Shown here piece by piece: positions 44,520-58,315 of a stretch of DNA of 64,000 nucleotides. Under the pieces are notes generated by a model. That model saw only the letters and a list, made by a program, of their open reading frames with translations. It searched no databases and had not been told where the DNA came from. How positions within the stretch are numbered: the first letter of the stretch is position 1; each line of letters starts with the position of its first letter. The position numbers were made by a program, and so were the translations under genes. Origin of the DNA: Micropterus salmoides (lineage: Eukaryota > Chordata > Actinopteri > Centrarchiformes > Centrarchidae); assembly GCF_014851395.1 (NCBI RefSeq), contig NW_024041150.1:52619779-52683778 (forward strand), given 5' to 3'.

Positions 44520-47500
44520 TCTTTGATCATTGATCCGATCTGACTCTGGATCAGAGAGAAAATGGAGGTGAAGCAGCTGATGGAGGACGGATGAAGACAG
44601 GAGGACGCTTTGTCAGCTTCTTCTTCACTCTGACTCCTCCTACTGACTCTCACACACAGTCTACACACTCACTATTGATTCCTGCTGATCAGTGATGTCA
44701 GAGTGAGGTCAGCGTGATGTCACATGGCTTGAACGGGCGTGTTTCCTGTGAACCTCCCAGCGGCTGGATAACAGCTGCGGCTCTCTGGATATTTGTGGCT
44801 CGTTCTAATGCGTGCAGTCAAACAAACTTTATTTCTACAGACACAGAGAAGTCAGCAGCTGCAGGAAATCAGAACCACTGACAGGAAGTTAAGAGTCAAG
44901 TTAAACCACATGTCAGAACTTTCTACAGCAGCAGGATTTAGAAGATGCTGGAAGCTGCTGTCTTTAGATTTTGGACCCGTCACAATTTGTCACATTTTCT
45001 GAAGCCACAACAAATCTTGTTGAAAGGAAACAGTTGATTGAAGGTCCAGTTTCAAACGAAGAGTCAAAGCTTCTCTTTGTGTCGACTCCTTTAATGAGAA
45101 CATTGAAAAGGACTCGAGTCCAAGTCTCAAGTGTCCAGCTCAGATTATTCCAGCACCAACCCTGGCAGGATGCAAGTTAAACAGAAAGCAACACATTTAG
45201 TGACAGAACAGAAAGCAGCCAGCTGTTAAAATGGACTCAGAGAATGAAGACACAATAAGATTTGATTCAGTCAGACTTTCACAAGAACAAAGGTTTGTTC
45301 AGCCTGAACACAAATGTGGTCTGTAGTGTTTTTGTAGTCCCTGTTTATTCAGCGCCTCTTCCTCCTCACTACACACTGGATCAAAGCACAGCAGTTAAAC
45401 CCAGAGGCCTCCAGTGGACCTGGTTCAGGCCTCTGAAACATCTGGACTCTGTGATCTTTGTCTTCCAGCGTTGACATTTGGAGCAGGTATAAACAGACGT
45501 CACGTGATCTAGTTTGTTTGAAGCGTACCGAGTCCTTCAGACGTTGATCTCAGAACTCAGCAGAAACTCCACTTCTTTAGTCTCTTTCCTCCAGGTTCTG
45601 GTTTTTCTCGTCTCTCTGTTCATTCCTCAAAGATAAAGCTGGATTTTTCATTGAAGCTGAAACATTTCAGTAAATATGCCAGATTTAGCCAGAAGGCTGT
45701 TTTTCATCTGTAGTCAGTACAAGTCAACACAAAACAGACAACATAGTAAAACCAACCCAGGGACCAGTAGACTCCAGCACAATATACTAGCAGTCATTAT
45801 GTTCCAGTACACAGGTCATGAACTGTTACCAGAGGAAATCAGAAGCTTACAGTAATCTGTTGGACTCAAAGATGTTATGTTATTAAAGTGCTGTTTATGC
45901 ACTCAGATCTAATTCAATAATCTGGTTTCCTGCAGCGGTTTGAAGCCAAAATAAACATTTTGCTGTGATTTCATTTCAATAAACTGATCAAAATGATGCT
46001 GATTTGTTGAACATATGAATTCCTGCTCTGTCAGGTCTGTCTTCAAGATGACAAGCAAACATCTTTTAAAACGCTTGTTTTCTAAATGGAGTTCTGCTCA
46101 GTCAGGGCGATGCTATGCTAACTTGTTTCAAGTACGACGACGGCTGGAATCATCTATCAGACACAGATTCATTTTCAGACCTCACCAGGTAGTTCAGCTT
46201 CCCGCCTCTCTTTTCTCCCAGCATCCTCCTGTCTCGTCTGTAGAAATATGAACTAGTGGTCCACGCGGTCCTTGTGGTCCGGACCGGTTGCCGAGGGGTC
46301 CGTTGCTGGTCCAAAGCCACTGCACACCTCCTCTGTATAATAAAAGCTTTATTTGTAGAGCACTTTTCAACACGGGGAACAAAGAGCTTTAAAACAATCC
46401 ATCTGTCAATAAAGGAAAATAAATGAGGCGTCACACAGTGAAAGCTTTTTGTAGAAATGTGTCTAAGAAGTGAGATGAAACCAGGAGCAGACTCTGAGCC
46501 TGTAGGGGCCCTGACAGCAGAGACCCTGTCCCCTTTGGCTTTGAGCCTAGACTTTGGAGCAGTTAGCAGAGCCCTACTAGAGGATCTCAGTCTGCGTCCT
46601 GGCTCATATGGGGATAAAAGCTCAGAGAAGGTGCGTGCCCATGTCTGGCCTTAAAAGTGATCAGAAGGATTTTAAAGTGCGTCCTAAAAGAAACAGGAAG
46701 CAGGACGCTCACACTGGGCTGATGTGCTCACATTTTCTGCAGCGAGCGGCAGCATTTGGACCAACTGTAGGTGATGAACTGATTTCTGACTCAGACAGGT
46801 ATATAGGGAGGATATCGGTCTGCGGCTGAAATGAAAGACTTCACCTCGGCCGCATTTCTCAAATGATAAAAACAGAACAAGCTTACATGAGGTTCAAAAC
46901 ACAAGTCCTAGTTTCTGGCCGAGCTTCTTGTTCGCTTGGGTTTGTCCTGATTTCAGAAAGGAACGAACATCACAGAGGAAGACGCAGAGATGTTGATCCT
47001 CACAGGTACGTGAATCTAAACTATAACGTGGTTCATGCTGAACTTGAGCGCTCACTCTTTCTACACATCCTGGCAGAGAACGCTGGTGAGCTCCCAGCAT
47101 CCTCTCCTGTACCTACTGAACGTGAGCGTTAAAGCGACGAGCGCCAAGAAATTTACTTTACGCAGCGCCTGGATTCACTTTCTTCTCGTCTCTGTTCATT
47201 CAGGATAAAGGAGGATTTTTTATTGAAGCTGAAACATTAAAACTTGAGCTGACATGTCTTCACCTCAGCTGGAGCCAATGTGACAGATGGAAATAATGTG
47301 TTTTACCAGTAAGTCACAGCAAGCATTTGAGTAAGCAAAATAGAAAAACAGTTAACGGGTTCATATTTAGTCATTTTAAAGCCATCCTCATATTTTAATG
47401 GTTTATCATATGTTATGGTTAAAGTTGTTATTGTAAGTTGCAGCAGTCACAGCAGTATTTTACTGTTATTTCTTATTTTTCATGTGCAAAATGTCATTCT

Positions 47501-49060
47501 AACAACAGCAGCAGTCAGTGTGAACAAGAGTGTTGTAGTTACTAGAGGGCTCCAGCAGGGGGAGCGTGAAACTGTTGCGCTATGTTACGGTGCACCTCGC
47601 TCCCTCCCTTCAGTCATTACACACGTGATCTGAGGAAAGTTTCTGTCCAGAAGTCTTTCATTCAGCTACTCCCCTTTATGGAACGCCAGCTAGCTCACAA
47701 ACACGTGACGTTTGACACGTGGACAACATGTGGACAAAGTGCAAACAACGTGTGGTTGACGTGTTAATTTTTCACATGTTGTCAACCGCTATTAAACATG
47801 CTAAGGATCCTCTAATTTCTCTTCCTTTAGCATGCAGCCTATAAAAATGTAATATTTGGATTGCTGTTTAAGACTTAAAATAAATTAGTATTATATAATA
47901 ATAATATTATTAAAGTTATACATTGTTTTCATCAAGACAAATTGCCCCCTTTTGCTCATTTACTGCCTATTTTGATAAACACATCAGAGGGAATTCATGC
48001 TTTTTACACCATTCATCAACTTTAGTTTTATATCTTAAAAAACATGAACAGTTGTGCGGGGGAAAATAACAGCAGTGGTACTCATTTGATGTTGGTGTAG
48101 GAAACAGACCATTGTAAAAAATACTGTATGTCTAAAACAACATGAAGCTTTTTCAGCATTTTAATGTAATTTAGGGCTTTGACCAGCAGGGGGCACATTG
48201 TGACTAATTATGGGGCTTGTTAAAACCTAAACGGACCTTGTTTAGATATTAGGCACACATATGTACACAGGTGATATTACCCTTTTTGATGAAATGTATA
48301 GCTTCCAAAGACTGTCGGGATTAGAATGAAAGTTTGTAATTAGGTCAGTAACTGATTTGACTTTCCTGACAGCAGATGTACACTACTGTGCCAAACTCCT
48401 AGGTCGTCCTCATCTTATTAAAGCCTAAAACCTGAGAAGTGTTTAGCCAGTTACAGCCTATTATACATAATAAGTTAGATATAATAATGTGGTTCAACAG
48501 TTTTAATTGTGCGCAATATTGTGCAAATGGTCTGATGGCTCTTGTTAAATATCAGCAGACTCCTCATTGTTGGCAATAAAATCACGAGTGTGGCTATATA
48601 GCTGCTTTCAAACTGCATTAAACTCGCTGTATGAAAGGTACGAAGCGTGAAAGGGGGGTCTGATTTGATCCACCTCTGCGCCAGGAACATGGGTAGTAAC
48701 AGAGACGGAACGATGTCTGTGTGAAAAGCCACAGCCGGCATGCTGGTGTTGTGTCTGTTGGTCTTTTTCTGTCACAGCGCTGGTTCCGCAAAAATCGCAT
48801 CACTATGTGAAAGCATGGTTGCGGGATTATGCTGCACGCTTTTGAATGAGCAAAATCGGCATATTGGAGATACTGGGGAAATGAAAATCATCATTTGTAC
48901 CTTAATGGATGCAGATCAAACACTGGAACACACACATACTGCAGCACATGCTATGTTGTGAGCATGTGAAACAGCCACTTTATGACCAATTTGTGGAAGT
49001 GGGGGGAATTCTCCCAATGTGATCAAACAACCTTCTAGGTGGGAGTCCTGCACTTTAGCA
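44520..49060. other. Gene-poor interval with dispersed repeats
   Basis: No supported gene. A block near 45603-45668 (tctctgttcattcctcaaag, tcattgaagctgaaacattt) recurs at 47180-47237. Another at 45940-46065 (aaacattttgctgtgatttc, aataaactgatcaaaatgat) recurs at about 50915-51045. A signal-peptide-like frame at 48740-48961 has no splice or homology support. Confidence 0.5.
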
Positions 49061-49074
49061 ATTGAGCTAACTGA

Positions 49075-49460
49075 GCACCTGTCAGGATCGCTGGGAGCGC
49101 AGAGCAGGTGAGAACCCAAATGCATGACACAGCGCTGAGATATAGTTCAAGGGTATTTAATCCAGGGCAAGACAACACAGGCATGAACCAAACTCACGAG
49201 TACAAGGAAACCGGTACATCCAAAAACCCAGAACAGGTAATGCATCAACTCGCAGAACAAACGACAACCGACTGAGCAGACATGCGACCGTGAACAGAAA
49301 CACCAGACATTTATACACAGGGACTAACAAGCAGGGCGGGAGCAACACAGGTGACTGGGATCAGGGTTAACGAGGCAGAGAGACAGAAGGGGAAACAGAG
49401 AGGCTGGATGGCAGGCAGATTACTGGAGGTGAGCAGACATTACACAAGTACTGAACACTG
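49075..49460. repeat. LTR-like or non-autonomous dispersed repeat
   Basis: Sequence such as cctgtcaggatcgctgggag, gtgagaacccaaatgcatga, ggtatttaatccagggcaag and acacaggcatgaacc has the character of a widespread fish repeat with repeated aggcag/gaacag wording. Boundaries, target duplication and class are not determined. Confidence 0.4.
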
Positions 49461-49607
49461 AACATATCAAGGTAAGAAGTAACAGATCAGAATAATAAAA
49501 ATAACAAACTAACCCAGACACCATCAGAGATATCACCACTAAACTAACACCAACAAGGAACACAGACTGAAGATAAAACAGAACTCAGATCAGTCGTGGG
49601 CAAAGCA

Positions 49608-49900
49608 CTACAGAAGTACACAGACCAGGAACCTGTTTCAGAAAGCAGGTTCAACAAACTCTGAGTGTAAACCTGAACTCTGGGTTGAAGAACAAGTTCA
49701 GTCAACTCTCGTATGTTGAGCCTGATTGAAGCGCGTGCGTGGGGATGAAAAAAAGCCTCCGATACTACGATTCACCATGGCAACGGGTAAATAAAGGCAG
49801 GGCCTCCATTTTAATCGGGTGGAGCTAGAAATATGAATGCTGCCAACGCGGACCCTGATTGGCTGTAAAACACAGGAGTGGAGGATCGATACGTTAACAA
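49608..49900. mobile_element. Harbinger/MITE-like repeat fragment
   Basis: The phrases aggaacctgtttcagaaagc, aggttcaacaaactctgagt and aacctgaactctgggttga are typical ends of PIF/Harbinger-type fish MITEs. Only one end was recognised; the other may fall in the assembly gap. Confidence 0.45.
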
Positions 49901-50099
49901 CGTTACATTTATACAGCGTTGCTCATTCATCATTTACCAGACTGGAATTTCCTTAATGATTGATAAAGAGCTGGAATTCTCCTCCAGCCTGTTTTAAAAA
50001 GCTACAGGCCTGTTTATCCAGCTGTAACCTGACGGGACTAAATGCCGGTGGCAATAACTGAAGATGAAAATATTAATGGAACAGATTAGACACAGTTTA

Positions 50100-50599
50100 N
50101 NNNNNNNNNNNNNNNNNNNNNNNNNNNNNNNNNNNNNNNNNNNNNNNNNNNNNNNNNNNNNNNNNNNNNNNNNNNNNNNNNNNNNNNNNNNNNNNNNNNN
50201 NNNNNNNNNNNNNNNNNNNNNNNNNNNNNNNNNNNNNNNNNNNNNNNNNNNNNNNNNNNNNNNNNNNNNNNNNNNNNNNNNNNNNNNNNNNNNNNNNNNN
50301 NNNNNNNNNNNNNNNNNNNNNNNNNNNNNNNNNNNNNNNNNNNNNNNNNNNNNNNNNNNNNNNNNNNNNNNNNNNNNNNNNNNNNNNNNNNNNNNNNNNN
50401 NNNNNNNNNNNNNNNNNNNNNNNNNNNNNNNNNNNNNNNNNNNNNNNNNNNNNNNNNNNNNNNNNNNNNNNNNNNNNNNNNNNNNNNNNNNNNNNNNNNN
50501 NNNNNNNNNNNNNNNNNNNNNNNNNNNNNNNNNNNNNNNNNNNNNNNNNNNNNNNNNNNNNNNNNNNNNNNNNNNNNNNNNNNNNNNNNNNNNNNNNNN
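50100..50599. other. Assembly gap, exactly 500 N
   Basis: A run of 500 unknown bases, a conventional fixed-length scaffold gap, so the true distance is unknown. Reading frames that cross it are meaningless. Confidence 1.
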
Positions 50600-50914
50600 C
50601 AGGAGAATCTTCGAAGACACAAATGCATCCACAAAGCATCAGTGTGACATTTTTCACAGAGCCGCTAGCGGTTTCCTGCTGCCCTGAATACAACCAGCTG
50701 TTATCATGTGACTGTGCTGGACTAACGTCATGTGATGACAGCTGCAGAAGTTTGATTTGGAAGAGCTGGAAAGAGTCATGCGGCATTCACATCAAATGCA
50801 AGTTAATCCATGCACGCTTTCATCGCAGGGGTTTTATTGCTGGACAGCTGCCAAGTGTTCACCACACGTGATAACGCAAATAATCACAACTCGCCGTTAC
50901 TACAGCTGTATGAA

Positions 50915-51045
50915 CCCAAGTAAACATTTTGCTGTGATTACATAGCAATAAACAGATCAAACTGACGCTGAAATAATTACAATATGATGCAGATTTTTTA
51001 AACTATGAATTCATGCTTTATCAGGCTTGTCATTAAGACAGCAGG
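50915..51045 (+). repeat. Dispersed repeat, copy 2 of the block at 45940-46065
   Basis: Shares aaacattttgctgtgatt, caataaac.gatcaaa.tga, gatgctgatttg-like and atgaattc.tgct.t.tcagg with 45940-46065 in the same orientation, about 5 kb apart. Confidence 0.75.
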
Positions 51046-51925
51046 ACAACTACTTCAACTACTCTGCGTCGTGACTTTCTCGCTTGAGTAGAAAATATTC
51101 AACACACTGCCCCCAACGCTCACTTCGCTTTTGGTCTGAAAGCACCATCAGTCCGGATGTTTTATCAGCCAATAGCACAATTGAATTGCAGAAGCCAGTT
51201 GCAGTCACTGCATTTTTATAGCACTATATGTAGAATTAAAATAGTTTGAAGTAAAGTGTCACGATTTAGACCTGAATCCATCAACAACACCACCAAATAC
51301 CCATTCACATGGGTTATCAGCAGAAATAAGAGTTTGGGGGTTCACTCACTCTTTAAGAAGGCACTCAGCAGCCGTCTTTGCAACGCCTCCAGGCAGCTAT
51401 TTCAGACTAACGAGATCAGGCTCCTATCTGACTGAGTGGGGAGAGAGCCAGAACTGCACTTTCTCTGTTCACTGGGACATAAAAACTACATGAATAGAAT
51501 GAATAGAATCATCTGTAAAATCTAATAAAAATCACTAAAAAAGTTTGACAATGGCCAAATATAAGGTTTAAAAAGCTTTTTTCCTGATCGGTTATACTTC
51601 TACTATGCATGTGTCACTACTACCCTTACGTCAGTGGAACCACACGATGCCACCACAACTGAAATATGTTTCCCGCTTTGGCTGTGAAACGCAGGCAATT
51701 GGCTTTCCGGCGGGATAACTGCCATCTTTGCTGTTACGGTCTTTCCCCACAGAGTACACACTCATTCATTACAAATGTGTTCCCCATGGTCAAGAATGAA
51801 CCTCCACCCTTGCTGAAATATTATTTCTGCGTGCTTCATATATTTTTGCTATTGAGCTGTAGTTAAACATATTTACATTAAATCTGTATTTTAGATATAT
51901 ATTGACTTAATTTCTATTACTGAAA

Positions 51926-54240
51926 GTGGTTTTGTTCAGACTTAAACAAATATTTACCATTATAAAGACAAGCTTAAAACAGAGAATCAATCTCAACAAT
52001 AAGAACAAGGATAATGGAATGGTTGCACTGCTGCTCTGCTGTTGGCTTCTGCTGGTGTCATTCGGACAATGCTTTAAAAACAAATATCCTACGAAACATC
52101 AAACAATAACAATCAAAATGTTCGGAAAAGAGGCAAATTATACTCTTAGTATACTACTGACTCTGATTGTATTATCCAGCGATGTACAACTGAACCCAGG
52201 CCTGTCAGCTGACTTTTCTCCGGAACAAACGCCAACAAGTGAACTAACCAAGGTGCGGCGAAGAGCAGCGGACCTGCTCGAGTGGACCATACTGCATGTT
52301 GCGATTGCCCAACAAAGCTTCAATCCACCTGTCAGCCCTGTTTTCCACCCGGAGGGGACACGAACTGTCGGAGTCTGAAAACCGTAGTTTCACAAGCGAT
52401 CCAAGCTGCCAGAGCGGATGATAAGCGCAGCTAATGGAACATTAAAAGAACAATGTGAAAAAGGTATCCAAGCAGTACGAAAACAACATGAACTTAGGTT
52501 TTCCAGACTGTAAATTATGCAAAGGTGATATGGGACTCTGTATCCAAACCTAAGAGTGTCCTAGGTGGACATTTGAACATTCCGAGTATAATATCAAAAG
52601 GAGATCAAATTCAACATCTACTGACGGACTCTTTCTGACAAGAATCACACGAACGAGTAAAACCATTATTCATTTGATATTGACAAATAGACCTCAATGA
52701 ATTACAAGGATACAATTTAATAACAGGCCTCTCTGACCATAATATGACCCCGATTGTCAGAAAACCAACAAACAATGTTTATGGATGTACATAAACTAGG
52801 GAATGTAGACATTCCCAAAAACCAAAAGCCACACTTTTATAATGAATTAAATATATTGATTGGAACAACGTTTTACAAACTACAGACTTAGATTATAGTT
52901 GTAATATTATGATGAAAACACTCACAGGACTGATTAAGAAATATACACAAATGTTAAGTGCATACGAAGAAGAATCTCTTCACCCTGGCTGAATAATGAT
53001 ATTCGCCAGTTAATAGAAAAAAGTGTCCACAAAATGAATTACGGTTCTCTTTATTTCTAAGGGATTAAGACATTGAGTTGTCAGGGAACTGCGCATGGCA
53101 AAAACTACATACTTGACACAATTGATGGCAGAATCTGAAGAAAAAAGCACTACTCCCTGGAAACATCTTAACAGTCTTACTTAACTAATAATTAAATTAT
53201 TCAAATTAAATAATTCAAAGGCAAAGGATTGGTTTGGGTTGGATATTGCTGTAATTAACAGCTCACACAGCTCCACTCTGTTCAAACCCATCTGATAAAC
53301 ATCTCCATCAGAGTTGGTAAATTTCCACAAACCTGGAAAACACCAGTCATAATGCCAATTAACAACCAAGTAAGCAATTAAAGGCCAATCTCTATCCTAC
53401 CAGTTCTCTCAAAGATCCTGGAAAGAATTATCACAGAACAATTGGTTGACCACCTTCAAAATAATTTACTTTTTATTTAGACCAGGGTATTCAACTGAAA
53501 TGGCCAACTGCTACCTCACCAAAAACATTAAGTCCTCATTAGACAAGGGTAATGTAGTTGGAGCAGTGTTTCTGAGCAAGCAATTGGCTGGTTTGCATCC
53601 TGTCTCGAATCAAAACAGCAGTTCGTTTAAAATCAATGCAGAATATTCAACCCGCCACCAATCTACCATGGGAATTCCACAAGGCTCGATTTTGTAAAAG
53701 AGCTGGATGTCAGATGTATGTTGATGACACACTTATCTATGTATCAGCTAAAACCCCTTGTGCAGCAGCAGACAGATTAACAAGTGAAATGAAGGGTGTG
53801 TCTCTAGACTGTGTCAATGTTTTTTTCCATGAGAAGAAATTCAAAACATAAGCTTTTAATTTAAATAAATCAAGAGGAAATGGAGAAAGTCAAGGATTTC
53901 TAAATTCTTAGGTGTCAGTTTGGACCCCAAACTTAAATTTGATAAGCACGTTAAACTACACAACTGTAAACTGTTTTAGAATGATTAGACATTACATACC
54001 CCTCAAGGCAGCTCAAGTGTTACGGCACAGAGCTAACCATCAGACATACTGATAACCACACAAATACACATAATTCCCATACCTCGCACGATTAATTTAG
54101 GCAGGCCACACCAGCTGAGCATCCTGCCTATTTGGCTATATATGTGCCTTACCTGTTTTAAAAACGTAATTGCTTGAGGCACAAATCAAGATTTTGATCT
54201 GTCTTTGGTAAATAGAGGGAGGCAATATCAGACTATCTTA
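51926..54240 (+). mobile_element. Decayed non-LTR retrotransposon (Rex1/CR1-like) with 2A-like N-terminal motif
   Basis: The first frame (51926-52378) contains NYTLSILLTLIVLSSDVQLN followed by PGL, a hydrophobic run into a 2A-like DVxLNPG motif, known at the ORF2 N terminus of several APE-type LINEs. Downstream, broken frames encode remnants of the endonuclease end (FLTRITRTSKTIIHLILTNR, GLSDHN, 52630-52745). Further on come RT pieces (RPISILPVLSKILERIITEQ at about 53385-53445, GIPQGSIL, and CQMYVDDTLIYVSAKTPC at 53700-53760). Many stops and frameshifts show the copy is dead. The Rex1-like assignment is from motif wording only. Confidence 0.8.
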
Positions 54241-54299
54241 CAGACTTTTTCTGTGCCTCAGTAGCACCAGCAAATGTTGGAAAGGCCAGAGCACTTCAT

Positions 54300-54560
54300 T
54301 GAAAAACTTTATTGTAAATGGACATGTACATATGGATAGAGAAATAGACAGAGAGAGATATAATATAGCTCGTTCCACCATCGTGGTGTCACAGATGAGA
54401 ATAGCCGGGACTGGGATTGCTTTGTGTGAAGGGATGGCAGAGCCAGGCGGCATTCGTTGGAGGAGCGTAGCGGCCGAGAAGTCATGAAGCATGTGTGGTG
54501 TTTCTTGTCCTCGTCATATAAATATGTTGGTCTTAGGGAGGCAGACCCAGTCGCTTCCTG
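54300..54560 (-). mobile_element. LINE ORF2 C-terminal fragment, minus strand
   Basis: The minus-strand translation has RPLRSSNECRLALPSLHTKQ, then SRLFSSVTPRWWNEL, matching the general LINE ORF2 C-terminal pattern (RSF.v.aPrlWN.LP). It is opposite in strand to the element just to the left, so it is an independent insertion or an inversion. Confidence 0.75.
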
Positions 54561-54639
54561 TTCTACCTCCTTCCTGAGAAACATGTCAAATGATTCAGCT
54601 GATTGAATCCACCTGATCATGACAATGACAACATTGATG

Positions 54640-57600
54640 ATTTCTTTGATGATATCTCTGTTCTACAAAAACAGCTGAAGCTCATTTAGTTTGTCTACTA
54701 ATGATGTGTCTGCTTAAACAGTAAGATGAGAGCATTCATTGATGAACTGACAGTTTGGTATAAACTTAATGTGACCATGGGACGGCCAAAGAGGGAACTA
54801 TAATGGAAACAAATAGATTTTACCTGTCTGTACTTTTATTAATCCTCTATATGTCATTACCTTATGTTCTTTGTTCATCTTATGTGATGTTATAATTCCC
54901 ACTAAATGTACCAGTGTTTTGATATAATGACCTTCTGTGAGATTGTTTTGTTTCATGCTTTCCTGTGAGAAAGGAGTTTCCACTGTGGTTCAAGGCTGAG
55001 AAAGGCTTTTCTGTTAGACTCCACAATTATTCTCTAGCATTAAATGTCTTCTCTGTTTCTCTGGGTCAGACTCTCTAACAGCCCTCTGGTGAATGAGCTC
55101 TGCCCTTCAGCTGAATCACTCTGTTATTCTTACTTTTAATAAATATCACAAAGACAACTATTGGTTGCAGAGTCTTTATTTCTTCAGAGGGAAATGTACC
55201 ATTTCCACCACAAATCAGTTGGCTCAAGGCTGCAGTATCAACGAGCATCGGTCTGCTGTCAATATTGGAGACATTTATCTCTGATAATAGCGCTCACATC
55301 TGTGTCCGCCTGCACTGGAGGAACAGGATGTTTAACCAGCTTTAAGTACCTGCTGTAATCAGCTGTTCCGCTTGTTTTGGAGAGGAGGAGACCGACTCTG
55401 GCTCTGTGTAAAAAAAAAAACTTCCTGACTGATGAAAACTTAAAACAACAACTTCGGACCCAGTAGGCCTATTTAGCGTAACTCCATCAGCTGTTTAATG
55501 CCGACATACGATCTCAGGTGGACATTGGCGGAGAACAAACTGGGTAAAACCATCAAGTTCCTAAAATAACTCCAGCACAGAGAAAGCAACACAAAAATAA
55601 AATCACACAAGTTTGTAATGTTATTAAAACATTTCCAGCGACAAAAGCATTATTACCTGCTGTAATCAGCTGTTCCACTTGTGTTAGAGAGGAGGAGACC
55701 GACTGCGGCACAGAACTACATTTAGACCCTGGTCCCTCTGGTGGAAAACAGTGAGTTCCTCCAAAGGTTTAGTTCCGGGCTACAGTTCCTTTGCTCGGAA
55801 CGCAGCTTAACAGAGATTCCAGAGGTTTTGTTGAAGAGTCAGACTGTGTTTGAGCGCCACCTGCTGCTCATTAAGCAGACAGACCAATAAAGATGAAGAA
55901 TAAAGAGAACAGAGTGCTGCTGTTCCTCCATCTTCTGCTCTTTCCTTCATTGTTTTACTCTCTCTGGATGCTGCTGTGCTCTGACAGGAAATCACTGACG
56001 TTTAGTGGCTGAACGAGCAGCTTTGATTTGTTATTGAACTTTCTAATGTGTCTGTTAGCTCACATGTCTTTGACCTTTACACCTCAGCTCATGTCAGCGT
56101 TGATGTTTCCTCCCTTACTGTAACGTACAGAAGCTGATGTGCTTCCTGCAGTAGTTTGGCTTGTATCTGCTGTAAGCTGCAGTTAATTATTAGATCTGTT
56201 CTGGCTCTATTGTTACTGAGGGATTCTCTGTTGTTTGACCCTTATGGCCCAGAAAAGGTAAGAATTAACTAAATAAAAGCTCCTGTGGTGAGTCAACATT
56301 TTTAAGGTACAGAGATACTTTTTATACCAAAACTAAGATTAAAAAAAAAAAAAGACAGTAAGTTACTTCAAATCTCATCATTGTGACTCAGCGAGTGTTG
56401 ATTTTTTTAACATTAAAGATATTAATATGAAGTTTCTGTAATTTTAATGACTCATTAATGTAAAAGCAGGATTTTACTGCTGTAGTTGTTGAGCTGGAAC
56501 TCATTTTGTTGTTGATTGTCTTCATTAGAGATTTTCAGCAGTAGAGTCTGGTGTGGAGGATTTATGTCGTGTAAAAGAAAACTTAGAAGAATAATTGTAT
56601 AAACTGTTGGGAGTTTATCTCATGACAAACATTATATTTTAAACACTAAATGTGAACTCGTATTTGTTTGTTTGTAAAAGACCTAATTTGTAAAGTAACT
56701 AAAACTGTCAGATAAATGTAGTGAAGTAAAAGTTCAATATTCCCTCTGAGATGTGGAGCAGAAGTAGAAAGTAAAGTACAAGTACCTGAGTGTTGTACTT
56801 GAGTACAGCAGTGTAGTAAATGTAGCTGTTGTGTTAATGTGAATGTTTTGTGAGGAGCTCTCCAGTTTGTCCTGAGGGACGAACAGACTGACAGTGACAG
56901 GAAGCAGCCAGCAGGAGGCAGCAGAGGAGCTTCAGTTTGTTCAACAGATGATAGTTTTCACTTTAAAGTCACTGGAGGAGCAAACTGTGTGCAGAGGGTT
57001 TGTATCCTGTTACCTTTAATAGAAACAACCAGTCCTCCTATAATGGAAGATCAGCAGCCCAGTAAGTTTGTTGTTATTCACAGATTTTAACAGCACAAAC
57101 ATTTTACATTTCATATTAATGACTCTGAAGCTGAAGAAACAAACACTCGTCTGACAGCATCTCATATTTATTGTGTTCAACTTGTTCCAGCTCTTCAGTG
57201 AAGTTCGGCTATATGATGTCATCACTGAGTGAGAGATTCAAACCAGATCCTCCATGTTTTTATGGCTGCACCGTTCCATCAAATGGAAATATTCGCCTGC
57301 TGCTTTTCAGTAACTAACATAACTTATTTGTGTGACTTTACCCAGGAGGCTCAGCAATGTGAGCACAGCTAAATGTACTGGATGATAACAAAACTGTTGT
57401 GAGCTGGACTGAATAGTTGGATGATACTGGTTATCCAGGACAGCCATTGTTAGTCTCACTGAGACCAGGTCAACCCAGAGACCCAGACTCAGTTAGACCT
57501 GCTTCAGGATTCAGGCCCCAGATGTGAGGGAGCAATAAAGATGGAGAGAAATGTTGCAGATCAGAACCGTGGTTTGTTTGTGAAGTGTGACAGCAGACTG

Positions 57601-58300
57601 AGATTAGAAAATGAAGAAGAAGACAGACATTTGGAGCTCAGCTCCCATAAAGGATCCGAGATGAAGCTGGAACAACAAGAGGAAGCAAAGAGAATTCTTT
57701 TGGCTGAAGAAGAGGAAGCAGACAGAGTGACAGAGTTTTTGGATTCATTTCTGATTTGGATTCCACACATGGAATCATTTTCATTTGCTGAATCATGATT
57801 GAATAGAGAGCCGACCTGGACAAACACACGATGGCCCGTTAAGTGAACAAACAGCTTCACTGTGATGTTAATGATGTGTTTGGACTCTCTTAGCTGCCGA
57901 GAGAAGCAGCAGATGTTTGTGAACAAACTGTCTGTTTCATCTGATTTCACCATTTAAACAGTAACCGTAATATAGCTACTCCTTTGTGGCCCGGGGAGAA
58001 AGTCCTTTAGAAACTTTGTGAAACGCTGTCTACGACTAATTCTTAATGATTCTGCCTTCCTGTAAATTCAACATTAAATGTGACACATGAAGTTATTTCT
58101 GTCTTTGTTGTACAAAAAGCTTCAGCAGGATATTTTCATGAGCCTCTGATGTGATAATAACAAGCGCTTCATTAAAACTCTGCTCTGTGTGAAGCACACT
58201 CCCTCATACACATCAAATATGATCAGCTGGTTTCAGGAAACCAACTAACTAAACTTCATCTTCTGCCTGAAATCAAGGAGCCGTGTTTCTAAACGGCCTT
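54640..58300. other. Gene-poor interval with repeats
   Basis: A direct repeat lies at 55347-55400 and 55653-55712 (tacctgctgtaatcagctgt, gagaggaggagaccgact). A dispersed-repeat copy lies at 55714-55806. The agtact-type fish repeat is at about 56690-56825. A frame at 57541-57798 (MERNVADQNRGLF...EEEEADRVTEF) is Glu-rich and has no recognisable domain. A tiny possible start MEDQQPS followed by GTAAGT lies at 57041. No gene is called. Confidence 0.45.
55714..55806 (-). repeat. Dispersed repeat, inverted copy of 36807-36905
   Basis: The reverse complement gives cccggaactaaacctttgga and ttttccaccagagggaccag in the same order and spacing as the copy at 36807. Confidence 0.8.
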
Positions 58301-58315
58301 AGCGACAGTAACTAA

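Noticed and set aside
48740..48961. Frame starting MLVLCLLVFFCHSAGSA, resembling a signal peptide
   Set aside because: Short, repeat-like surroundings, no downstream exon and no family resemblance.
49994..50786. Long frames crossing 50100-50599
   Set aside because: They consist mostly of unknown residues across the 500-N assembly gap.
51250..51480. Possible hAT or other DNA transposon
   Set aside because: Repeat-like wording only; no terminal inverted repeats or coding motif could be seen.
57541..57798. Glu-rich frame MERNVADQNRG... with a clean ATG and stop
   Set aside because: No domain, no splice context and low-complexity composition; not enough to call a gene.
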